Part shown: piece after piece, positions 22,650-32,993 of the stretch
How the letters are laid out: each line of letters begins with the position of its first letter
How positions within the stretch are numbered: position 1 is the first letter of the stretch
NCBI GenBank assembly: GCA_015499995.1
Contig: JADNRV010000240.1
Span: forward strand, 1-64,000
From: Flammula alnicola
Lineage: Eukaryota; Basidiomycota; Agaricomycetes; Agaricales; Strophariaceae
Reading direction: 5' to 3'
Length of the DNA: 64,000 nucleotides
Notes under the pieces: generated by a model
The model's input: the letters and a program-made list of their open reading frames with translations, nothing else
Databases searched by the model: none
What the model was told of the DNA's origin: nothing
Program-made: the position numbers and the translations under genes

Positions 22650-25196
22650 TCAGTCATCGCGGACGGCTGTGTCCGGATCGTAAACCAATTCTGCTGGACT
22701 CCTGCAAAAGATGTTCAGTCAGATGTAATCATGCGCAAGACAACGAGAAAGTGGGCTTACCTTTTTTCGACGCCCTAAAAGCGAGGAAGGTTTGTCAGAG
22801 TGGTAACTAAGATAGGTAGAAATGGGCTTACATTTTCCTTCCAGCAGATATGAGCTTTCATCTCGGTGAGGCCGAGGGACAAGACTATGTCGTAATCCAC
22901 CGTGTAGTACTTTGACCTTGAGTAATTCGATATCTTGGGCAGCTTGGGGATGCGAGAAAGATCTGCTTTGACTTCGCAGAGAGTCGAGTACATGTCTATC
23001 GAAACGGAGATGTCAATTGAGGTATGCCTCAGATAACAGACCGTCCTTACTTGGATCTTTATCAACAAAATATTGTGCGCTGAACTTTGTCATATCTGTC
23101 TTTCCTCGATAACAGATAATAGTACTGGTGACCAGTTCCAAGTAACTTGGGTCGGAGGCTATTCTGTAATAGGCCTCCCTGAATTCCTGAGTTTCGGTCA
23201 CTTTTGTGTCCTGCGCAAATGGTTATTGGTGGTCAAGTCTACGCAAAAAAGCGGCTTCATCACCTTCGGTAGAATGACGTTGAAGACACCGCCGATCATC
23301 AAATCGCCTGACAAATCCCGGAAAGACATCCCGCTGCGAGCGACATGCTCGAGATTCGTGGGATCGTAACTTACCATGGCCCTAGTGCCGTAGGCAAGCT
23401 TCGAGACCCTGGCGCTAACGAAGTGGTCGATGTGGAAAGAAATGGCTCCGTCCGCTACAGCTTTGTTGCTAATAAAGAAGTTAATAATTAGATATAGACG
23501 CTGTCAGCAAAAAAAGAAAAATCATGTACACATGGCTATCTGGCCGACTGATATCTAGTCCTCTGTGAGAGAACGTGTTCTTCAACTGCGTGAAAAGCCA
23601 CTCGCTAGCGGCAAACCCTCCGACTAAAAATACAGACTAGATGGGGAGAGATTTAACGTTTGTGAGCGGTAGGGAAATACAAAGAGACGCACAGATATCT
23701 CAGTCTGTGATGCCTCGATTTGGTCTTCGATCGACTTTACGATGCATTGTACAGAGGGCTCGAAGAACGAAGCAACGTCAGATCTAAAGGAGTTAAATCT
23801 TCGTCAGATTTATGTGCCGTAGTTATAGAAGGTTCGACATACCCGAGCAGCTTGAGTTGTCCGGAGCGAATGTTGAGAGCTGGATCTTTATCCCTGAGGG
23901 TACCGAACTTGATGTATTGATTTTCTTCGGCGTTCCGGAATCTAAGTTTTGTCGTCTTGTCGAAGCAGTTGGTGATGTGAGGGACATCTCCGAGGAAACG
24001 GGAGGTCTTCAAGGAGTCTGATACGGAGCGATGGTTCCAGTAAGTAAATAAATCAAAAAGAGAAAGGCGAGTAAGGCCATACTCTCGAGGAATCGTCGGG
24101 CATTATTCGTTACAAAAATCGACCCCTTGAAATGACCTATTTCTTAAATGTCAATCATCAGAACAATTGAAAGGCTCAAAGACGTACACTCAGGGGGCGC
24201 TATTTCCTCATATGACTGGCTGTTTCGAGAGGTTTGCTTGTAGGTACTGATATCGATGGTGCCTCCACCAGCATCAACGATGATGATACCTTTTCCATTC
24301 TGAACAACGACAAAGGCTGTCATCAGCACATGCATCGAAAGAAGAAAAGCTAGATTTCTCGCCTTGATAGCCTCGCTTGTCGACCCGCTTTGTATGCAGA
24401 AATGCAAGCTAGCTTCGCCTTCAGTGACGAAAGAAAGGCGAGAACGACCGTTCTCAGTATCGGGGATGAGACCAGCCGTGACGGCAGCTTTGCGCATCAT
24501 GCTTTGCTGGGCTCCTTCCCACCCGTTTGGGTGAGTGAGGACAAATTCCGTGCGCGCTTGAAGACTGCGCCACAGCTCAACGCCGTTGGCGTGAGTTTGT
24601 TCGATGTACATTTGGGCACATTCATAAAGATATCGCAGAAAATCGGCGAAGACGTCGATTGCAGTCTTTCCTTGTGGTAGAGGTGGAATGTCATCGGTGA
24701 CATGGGCGGCCGACTTTGTTTTGGGACGCATATGGAGTTTGAACCTGTTCACACGTCAGTTTTGCTCGAGTTACACTAAGGAAGTAACTCGCCATTCCGC
24801 CTTTGTCCATCCTCCAGTTTCATCATCCTCGAAGCGAGGATCCAAGGCTTCGGCTCCTGCCGCCTGAAATTGACCTTGCTTGTCGTAGTAAACGATGGTA
24901 GGGATCTTGGAATCGCCACCGACGTCCTCCTGAGCAGGGAACCTAAGCGAGAGGGTCAACCTCTTGTCCCCAAGACAAAATATCCTTAAAATGAACGGAA
25001 GTCTACCTTGTTACGCCTCGTATTTCGGGGACGGCCCCGGGGTCCAGAATACTTCGGGAGAATGTCAGCATAATGCTGTGCGAGTAAGGCTCGCGTATTG
25101 CACATACACGTAGGAAATACCGCTGAAAGTGGTGCCGACATCAAATGCGAGGACTAATTTGCGGTGTGGGCCGTTGTAGGGTGGTCTGGCAGACAT
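22650..25196 (-). CDS. Hsp70-like ATPase domain protein (HSPA12-type), paralog D
   Basis: Fourth copy of the family, separated from A-C by the 3.3-kb insertion and two housekeeping genes. Start MSARPPYNGPHRK; phosphate-1 AFDVGTTFSGISYV. KIPTIVYYDK, LTHPNGWEGAQQ and VTEGEASLHFCIQ follow, then phosphate-2 DAGGGTIDIS, FEEIAPPEC-like text, YIKFGTLRDKD, VFLVGGFAASEWLF, and NKAVADGAISFHIDHFV. The C-terminal region has YYTVDYDIVLSLGLTEMK. The end of the gene shows the clearest splice pattern: a 14-nt microexon (GVEKR) between canonical introns (GTAAGC...TAG and GTAAGC...CAG), then SPAELVYDPDTAVRDD and stop at 22650. It diverges from the coiled-coil gene with only about 200 bases between start codons. 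Role unknown. Confidence 0.85.
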
Positions 25197-25400
25197 TTCT
25201 TATGTATGAAAGCGAAAGCAAGAGTTGGCAAGAACTGGGAAAGCGCAACCTCCGCAAGCTGGAGAGTTTTATGTATATGCACAGCTGACATGCGTCGAAC
25301 ACGTTGGACACGTTGAGCAAGCATGGATAAGGCGAGCTTGAGGTGAGCTCGATTGTTCAATACACCGACCCAAGGAAAGAACCTTCGCAAACCCCCTACG
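25197..25400. promoter_or_regulatory. Shared divergent promoter region
   Basis: Only 204 bases separate the start codons of Hsp70-like paralog D (minus) and the coiled-coil protein gene (plus), so both promoters must lie here or overlap the genes. No specific binding site could be assigned by eye. Confidence 0.5.
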
Positions 25401-27061
25401 ATGATTGACAATATCATGGTATTCTTTGGCCTCAAAACTATGACCAGTAGCCCAGCCATTGCCCATCCGCTTTCAATCGACAAAGGCGAGGACCCGAATT
25501 CACACCGACGTCCTAGTCCGGATATTCCTAAAAAGGAGATAGTTGATGGGCGGAAGGCTATGGAACCTGCGGCGCACGATACGACCCCCACACGGACGAG
25601 GGACCATGTTCGGAGTCGAAGAAATACCCCTACACCAGTGGGGTCTACTCCTCAAGCAGTGGCCGGCCGGGTTGATAGCAATCGCTACTTTGATGAACGT
25701 AAACCCGAACCCACTCGAAAAAGGAGGAATACGGACGAAGATCACATTCGCAATTTGACGGCGGAGAAAGAAAGCTTGAGGCGGCAGCTGCTTGAGACCC
25801 GCGACGACTTGACAGAGGCGAAAAAGAAGAACGCGGCCTCGACAATGAAGGTCAACGACCTGCTGGAAGAGAAGGGCAACATTATAACGCAGCTCGATTC
25901 CATTAAAACCGACGCGCTCGAGAAACAACGAATGGCAACAAAAAGGATCGAGGACCTCGAAGCGAGGTATCGGAAAAGGGAGGAAGAGCTTCGCACAACG
26001 CAAACAAGGCTGCGCGCCGCCGAGGAGAAAAACCTTCAGATGGCGAAGCTGCTCGAAGTCAAGACGGCCGACTTGAATGGAGTGCAGACATTTTTGACCA
26101 CCGCCGACGTCTATTCTGGAGCCGAAATCATTGCGATGGTGGAATCCTTGAATGCCGAAATATTTCAAGCTTCCGCATTCATGGCGGAACTGATCGAGGA
26201 CGAAACTATGGTGGCCAGTGCACTGGAGCGCAGTAAAAACCTGGAAAGATGCAAGCAGGTCTTGGAAGGCCAGGTCCGTCGACAAATCGGAAACGATCTA
26301 TTTGCCCACTTCGAGCACAAATACGCCGACGTACGGGCAGAACCGCTACCCCTACAACTCGCACTCCAGTGCCTCCTTTCGGCGTGGTGCACGCACAAGA
26401 CGCGTTCCTTTGCATTGAGTCATTTCGGCGACAACTTGGAGAAATTATATCGGCAGATAAGGGAATCTGGTGGGTGTTTTGCAGGTCGAATACGAGGGTA
26501 GACGCTGACGTGGCTCATACAGAGGCTCAAGCCATTGCCGGAAGGTGGAGGGCGATAACGAGCGCACAGATGAGCTCCTTCGACACCCAAGCTCCTGCTA
26601 GCTTCGCCGTCGACATGCTCTTGAGCTTGCTTTGCCTATGTGGATGGTCAATGACGAGCCAACAATCCAAAAAGGCCGTGTTGTCGGTGCAGCAAATGGT
26701 GTTCACGATAGAGAAGATGTGGGTCCAGTTAAAGAAGGCAACGAAGGAAGGGATAACAACGGCTGATATGGAGGTTTTCGTGATCCCCACTGGCAGTTTG
26801 TTTGGGGAAGGCATGGAGGATACCTACGCCGACAACTCGAGTGGTGTAGTAGTCGACTCTGGGGGCCAAGGAAAACGCATTCTGTGCACCGTCGGGATGG
26901 GTCTACGAAGAACCACAATCAAACGAGTAGAAGGCGGGCCGTCGGCGAACAAATACGAAGTACTGCTAAAGCCGAAAGTGGCACTTGGTTCGGTGCTGGT
27001 CGACAACGCGGAGGACCGGGTGAAGGGCGAAATTGCACCTCAAAGCAAGGACGTGCAGTGA
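25401..27061 (+). CDS. Coiled-coil protein of unknown function
   Basis: No known family recognised. Two exons, 25401-26469 and 26523-27061, give 535 residues; the 53-nt intron joins RES to EAQAIAGRW. The start is the first in-frame ATG (MIDNIMVFFGLK). Residues about 1-110 are polar and Pro/Arg-rich. About 115-230 form a strong predicted coiled coil with heptad-like Leu and many Glu, Lys and Arg residues (ESLRRQLLETRDDLTEAKKK, EDLEARYRKREEELR). The remainder is more globular with hydrophobic helices (VDMLLSLLCLCGWSM). It could be a structural or scaffold protein peculiar to mushrooms. It diverges from Hsp70-like paralog D, so the two may be co-expressed; that is inference from spacing only. 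Confidence 0.75.
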
Positions 27062-27654
27062 AGAGAGGTCATCACATTGGATTCGATATCGCCAGCAGGC
27101 TGTGCGCGTCAATCCGTCAGACTGCGTTATGTACTTGTGAACCAATTTACCCGTAGTCATCGACTGGCGAGACTATTTATCAGGTCAGGTACGCGTATGT
27201 GAGGAATATTATGTACCTCCATTGCCCGACGTGTTCCGTCCATAATACATCCTTCTGAAGAAATTTTCTGTCAGGTCATTATTTTGAATACGGGTTGAAT
27301 TGTTGACAAAAAGACGAAATGCCGTCCTTAACGTGGTTCAGTTCCTCCGGTCTTGCAAAAACTTTCGTTGGGCCAGTCGAGCTCCGTCGAGAGCTACGGA
27401 CCGACTGAACAGCAGCAAGCTTGAAAAGATTCGATATTGGTGCAAGAAATCCGCCACACAGGATCCAAAGTATTCAATCAGCAGGACAGAGAGCGCACGA
27501 GCATGCAAGGAGAATCAAAAGGCATTGGTAGCAGTGGTTAGGAACAAAATGGTCATTGTTGTCTAGTGTTCCAACCGCTGCCGGGCCGCTGGGTTGAGTC
27601 ACAACTGCGAAAACGATCTCGTTTCAAACGCTTTTCTGCCTCACTGTCATTCAG
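27062..27654. other. Intergenic region
   Basis: 3' end of the coiled-coil gene and 5' region of the ABC ATPase gene. One short frame (27300-27566) lacks family features. Nothing else seen. Confidence 0.45.
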
Positions 27655-29787
27655 ATGGTACCTGTAGCCTCTAGGAACATCTGGAGAAACTACCACACAT
27701 GCACGCTTTCTAGCATTCAACCGGCCACACGCAGATACACGACCAAATCGGACTCGAATGCCCTCCCAATCGTCAAAATTCCTACTGGTTCAAATATCTA
27801 CGCATTCGGCACCCCATCTCGGACGACAGCACCATTGATTTCCAATGTAGATTGGACCGTACAAGACGGCGACGCGTGGGCAGTCATATCAGGGACAGGT
27901 GGCGGAGGAAAAGGAGTCATTTTCAAGGCAAGTTTCTTGCCCATTTTTTCTACCTCTAACGGTCATTTTATCTCGATTTGATTTGTGATAGTGTAGACCC
28001 TGTTAGGGCATACCAGACTTGCGCCTCGCAATGCAGAAATCCAAGGTCGTTGGGCAGAAGCAGGCGGTCTCTACCCGTTCCTTTCTGCTTCGTCCGTCGA
28101 CCCGTACACCAGGATATCCCACGTCTCTTTCCGTCAGCGTACAGGAGGCGAGTCAGGCGCCTTCTTTGACTATACGGCTCGATATGGCGCGATGAGAGAA
28201 GAAGAGGACCGGATCACACTGAAGGACACCCTCAGCACATCCGCTTTAGCAGGCGACCAAGCGCTATTCGACACCTTGACGGAACAGATGGGCCTGACCC
28301 CTCTCCTTGATTTGCCAATTATCACCCTGAGCAACGGCCAGACGAGACGTGCCAGAGTGGTAAAAGCAATATTGGATAGACCCGAACTGTTGTTGCTGGA
28401 CGAACCACTCAGTACGTGGTCTTTACATTTGTGGTTACCTTAGTACCTTACCCGACAACTTGAAATCTAGCCGGCCTGGATTCTCCATCGAGGAAGGCAC
28501 TGAACGAGACATTGCACCACCTTCACCTTGAACGCTCGCCTCGCATTATCGTCGGTCTAAGAAAAGGCGAAGAAGTACCTGCTTGGATCACCCATGTTTT
28601 GGAAATCGAAGGACGCACCGCTAGCACCAGAAAGGTCTTGCAATCGAATCCAATATTCCATCCCGCGCACGGAATACAAATCGATGGATCGACTGCGGGG
28701 CAGAAATCAGAAGCCTCTAGTGTGGAGAAAAAAAGTCTGCTCGTAGACATGAAGGATGTTAACGTAGCTTATGGCAACCGGAAGGTAAGGGTCCTGTGTT
28801 CGACAAGAAAAACGTTTCCTAACAGACATCGACCCAGGTCCTCACCAATATCAACTGGCAAATCAGGCAAGGAGAACGGTGGCATCTCCAAGGTGCCAAT
28901 GGTGCGTCAACGTTTCGTATTTCATCTATCCTGGATCATGTCTTAAGGTATAAATATTCTATCCAGGCTCGGGAAAAACGACCTTGCTAGCCATTCTGAC
29001 AGGTGATCACCCCCAGTCATACACCCAAGCTCACCTCCACCTCCCCGCATTCGACTCCTCATCTACTGCCAGAACGCACCAAATTTCCCATCCACATGCA
29101 CACACTCTCCGCCCACGTAAAAGGACACCGACCGCCCACCTCCGCACCCTGATTGGCGTCGTATCTCCAGAGATGTTTGATGCGTTCCCACGAAGACATC
29201 CCGGGATGAGCGTCTGGGAGGCGGTTACTACGGGCTTCGATGGAGGATTTGTACCCAGGACTCGCGATGCTGACATGGGGGCGAGGAGGAAGGGTGGTGT
29301 AGGGTGGGTCGACGTCGCTGATGACGAGCTCGGGCTCCCATCAGACTCTGAGGGGCCGAACGAGCAGCGAGAAAAACGCAGGGACGAAATTAGGAAATGG
29401 AGAGTCCAGAGATGCTGGGAGGTGTTACGAGCGCTCGGTCCAGCTGCCTGGGCTGGTGACCAGTCTTCTTCGCATTTATCTTCTCCTCAAGACCAAACGC
29501 ATGATTTTGCGTCGCTTTCATTCAGCTCCCTGTCGCCTGGAGAACAGCGTCTAGTGCTTCTGATGCGAGCATTAGTCGGTCGACCGCCATTGGTGTTCCT
29601 CGACGAAGTGTGGAGTGGGATGGACGACTCTATGATCGCGGCTGCTCGGCGGTACCTGCGAGGTGAAGTGCCGAGCCTAGATGGAGACGTAGGGGTGACT
29701 GAGAGGCAGGCGGTGGTCGTGATTACACATTGGGAAGATGAAGTGCCGTGGACTGGGGAAGAAGTCAGGCAATTCAAGTTGAGTTGA
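27655..29787 (+). CDS. Soluble two-domain ABC ATPase, YDR061W/ModF-like, probably mitochondrial
   Basis: Two ATP-binding cassettes and no membrane segments, the layout of yeast YDR061W and bacterial ModF/PhrA-like proteins. The N-terminus (MVPVASRNIWRNYHTC, then Arg-rich, few acids) looks like a mitochondrial presequence. Domain 1 has a degenerate Walker A (SGTGGGGKGVIF, Gly where Thr/Ser is usual), a weak signature (LSNGQTRRARV) and a good Walker B (ELLLLDEPLTGLD). Domain 2 has a canonical Walker A (GANGSGKTTLL), signature LSPGEQRLVLL, Walker B PLVFLDEVWSGMD and a switch His (VVITHWEDE). The first intron (27928-27996) appears to use a GC donor (AAG|GCAAGT...GTAG|ACC), which keeps frame as FKTLLGHTRLAP. 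Other introns are GT-AG. Substrate unknown. Confidence 0.85.
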
Positions 29788-30660
29788 TAGATTGGAACGT
29801 TTCGAGGTGCTTTATAATCAAATGCAGCATACAATTGAGTGGAAGGCTCTAAGGCAAAAGTATGGGCAACATTTAAGGGTCCAGTTGGTTTCCCATGTCC
29901 GTTGAACGTGAGCATTCGCCATTTTCTCAATGTCTATCCTGCCTTTACAGCTTGCCTCAGTTTTCTCAAGCTTGCTTAGAGCCTCTTAAGAGCAAGAGGA
30001 CGTACAATAGCTTGATCAAGACCTGGTCCTTAAGCTTTAAGCCGCATAAGTTTAAGCGCCCACTTTTAAAAGCACGCCACGTGATCTTAAGATTGGGAAT
30101 ATATTACGTCAGCATTCGCAACTTTTTTGGGCACAAGGATCTTTGAACAAGGCCAGCACCTTTCCAAAAATTCCAACCTCCACGTCGTTCATCAGCCCCT
30201 TGTGGAGGGGATGCTCTAGATGTACACAACTGCAGCCTTTTTCAATCTAAAATTCTACCCATTAATTTCAACTTCTGCTGGTGATAAAGGTTTCCCTCGA
30301 ATCGTGTCCTCTCAGATTTCGAGAATCGACGCCGAATTTCAAACTTCTTCCTGTCCTGTTCTGAACTACAAAACGAAGAACAAGGTATCCAAGGAATGGC
30401 TAGTGTCATCTCGCACGAGGCGAAGAAGATTATTATGGTGCCGCCCTTACTTGTTGGACTATGTATCTACTCGCATTTAACGACGTTTGGCGGCCATTCT
30501 TTGGGACTCGTGTGCTGACCTTGTACTTTTAGAACTAGGCGAAGGACTCACGCCACCCGTTGGTATGGATTGTTCAAGCGCCGTCGAGACCTTATACTCC
30601 CAATTATATGAAGGAAATGTTCGCACTCCCATTCTGTGCCCCGGCCTCTAACAACTCGCC
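29788..30660. other. Intergenic region
   Basis: AT-rich spacer with several short direct and inverted CTTAAG/GCTTAAG-type motifs between 29980 and 30100, some overlapping a CCACGTGATC site near 30078. No coding features. It holds the promoter of the membrane protein gene. Confidence 0.45.
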
Positions 30661-32151
30661 ATGCCGCACAAGTTCTTCAAGACGGGCGACCTCAGCCATG
30701 GTCTCGACAGAACGACAAGGAACTTCTACCTCTCGCGATTTTACAGGACATGCGCACTATTCACGCTTCCCCTTCCCTCCCGCCTGAGGCAATGCATTAA
30801 CCACACCATCGACGACGCGATTGATTACCGCAACGAGGTCCTCAACATCATCGAGCTTCTTTTCGCCAACCCATTTGTGCAAAATAACGTGACTGTCAGA
30901 GCCCTTGTTTTCGCTATCATGGAGCACTACGATAATCCCCATGCTTCGGAATTCCTGGAGAGCATCGCCCCTCGGTTGTTCGGATGGTTCAAATTTTTCG
31001 CGGGATCGAAACGCGTCTTGACGAAGGAGGTGCATGATCGGGTGGAATATTATAAGAAATCCAAGTCGGTGTTCGACCACACACCTGCTGAAGTTGCGAA
31101 ATTCTTCGAAGCGGAGTTGATCCGTAAGAACGGCATGGCTCCTCTTCGTGAAGGGTGCGCATCGTTCCACGCTTTGTTAGTTCTGTGAATTCGCTAACTC
31201 TTATTTACTGTGCTGGTTTTCGTCTCTTACCTTCTGTCTTCATGTTACACCCTCCCTGATATTCCTCGTTCGAACAGGTCAATCCGGATTCATTTCTTCT
31301 CCAGCCTGGAGAAAGGAAAATACAGATCCGGGCAGGTTAACCAGCCCGATTTGATGATGGATTTGTTCGTGCATCGTACCGAAGGCGCTGACTTGGGTTG
31401 GGTACGCAAGACGTTGGGCCTCGAGTCATTGGCGGTGCGTCAGCTTGTCTCCTACCTCTCAACGATTGGCTTAACAGGTTTATGCCAGATCATTACCGAT
31501 ACTTCACCTTTCCGCCCCGTTTTCGAAACTACTAATGAGGATCGACTTTCGCCAATAGCAGCATGGGATCTATCCAAGCAATTTTCGCGACCTATTCGGG
31601 TTTTCGGTACGCTCTTAGCTTCGCTTTCAATACCCTCGAGTTATCCTTGACAGTACTGGCATCTTATAATAGAGCCCCGAGCGACGAAGTTGACAAGGAC
31701 CACACGAACCATCCGTGGACCCTCCTACCCTGTCTTCTTCTTCATGTTCACCCTTCTCAAACTCATATTCGGCGTCCCAGAGAAAAACACTGCTTATATG
31801 GGCCTGCTGTATGGTCAGTCTTATGCGACCGTCTACGAATTTATTGGAAAGGTCACCAGCACGGTCAAGCAACGGGTCATGCGCCCCTTCCTGAAATTAC
31901 TCTTCGTCATCTTCCTCGTGCCGCTTATGGCCGCATACGCCGCGCTCTACACAGTCTTCCGTCTAACGCTGTTCGCTGCACATTCAACCCTCTACGCATC
32001 CAAGTCTGTGGCGATTTGGATGTGCACGGAACTGCCAATTGCCATTGGAAATGCCGTATTGATAACTTTCTCTCTCGATGCAAAGACATGGCTCATCATA
32101 CTGGCATTGTGCTGGTTCGGCCTCGCGGACTACTATGATATACGTACTTGA
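30661..32151 (+). CDS. Predicted multi-pass membrane protein, family not recognised
   Basis: Start ATG has a good context (TCGCCATGCC). Exon 1 (30661-31154) encodes a soluble helical region with INHTIDDAIDYRNEVLNIIELL and YYKKSKSVFDHTPAEVAKFF. It splices to 31278-31434 (SIRIHFFSSLEKGKYRSG...LGWVRKTLGLESLA). The middle, about 31435-31690, has more than one possible splice path and is not resolved. The last part up to 32151 contains at least three hydrophobic segments: YPVFFFMFTLLKLIFGV, LLFVIFLVPLMAAYAALYTV and LITFSLDAKTWLIILALCWF. It probably sits in an internal membrane. No catalytic motif was seen. The strand and the overall span are well supported; the exact protein is not. Confidence 0.6.
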
Positions 32152-32599
32152 AGGGCAGTCGTACCCCAATTTCTCTCTCGCCGTCTGAAGGCGCCTGCAT
32201 CTCACCATTTTTCTTTCTCGCCTCAACATTATGCTCTTCATGCTCTCTCTACATATGCCTCTATGCTTTCATTACCTATGCCTTTTTTTTTTTTCACTAC
32301 CTCATATTTACTCTTATATAAACAACGTAGATCAAATAGCGCCAAAGAAGTGTTACAACTGCTTGTACTTGTACACCAGACCGCTGACGGTGGAATTCGA
32401 CCTCAAATTATTGGTTGAGATATTCAGATTCTCTCTCGCACTGTAGCGCAAAATAGATCCCAATGCTACATTGCAACCTACAAGCGTTGCAGAAGTATTC
32501 TGAGAGAAACCCGCAATGCCGTCAAAGTTGTTGAACACATTGTCTGCTCAAGATCGAATAGCTCAGACTTTCGTTCTGAATATGCCACGCAGAGAAAAA
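32152..32599. other. 3' flank of membrane protein gene
   Basis: Contains a T tract near 32283-32296 and ordinary AT-rich sequence. No gene seen before the U6 gene. Confidence 0.5.
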
Positions 32600-32667
32600 G
32601 CAAAAATAAATATTGAGATCCGTAGATCTACCACTCCGGGAAAGCGTGTCATCCTTGTGCAGGGGCC

Positions 32668-32698
<31 letters not shown>

Positions 32699-32722
32699 TT
32701 CGTATGTCACCCCGAAGGGGAC
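32600..32722 (-). ncRNA. U6: U6 spliceosomal snRNA
   Basis: Read on the minus strand, the core is nearly identical to U6 across eukaryotes: AATTGGAACGATACAGAGA (the ACAGAGA box that pairs with the 5' splice site), AGATTAGCATGGCCCCTGC (AGC triad region) and AAGGATGACACGC (internal stem-loop). Upstream is a 5' stem-loop, GTCCCCTTCGGGG, so the 5' end is set near 32722. The 3' part after GACACGC differs from animal and yeast U6 and reaches a T run near 32602-32606 that could serve as a Pol III terminator. The 3' end is therefore approximate. It could be the species' functional gene or one of several copies. Confidence 0.88.
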
Positions 32723-32993
32723 ATATGCAGGTGAGTGTGTAACCTGTCCATCACAAGGATTCTGTATTTTGTTGGGCTGGCGGGGTGAGGAATCACGTGC
32801 AATGAGAAACCCTTTCCTTGAACTTGAAGTCGACTCAGGCGGTCCTGTTCTCGAGCTTGAGCTTGAGCGCTGAGCTTGGGCACTCACCAGCTTTCCAGCA
32901 AAAACCCCACCTCAGCTAGCTACTCTCTTGTCGTCCTGAATTCAGATTGTCTAGGCAACGTTCTAGCCTTATACGTGGAAGTTATTCCACACG
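32723..32993. promoter_or_regulatory. Promoter side of both U6 (minus) and the F-box gene (plus)
   Basis: Divergent spacer between the U6 5' end and the F-box start codon. A TATTTTG run at 32765-32771 sits about 45 bases upstream of U6, somewhat far for a Pol III TATA box. No firm element is called. Confidence 0.35.

Noticed and set aside
25500..26285. 261-codon minus-strand frame opposite the coiled-coil gene
   Set aside because: Antisense shadow of a charged coiled-coil sequence, giving Leu/Phe/Arg-rich text without motifs.
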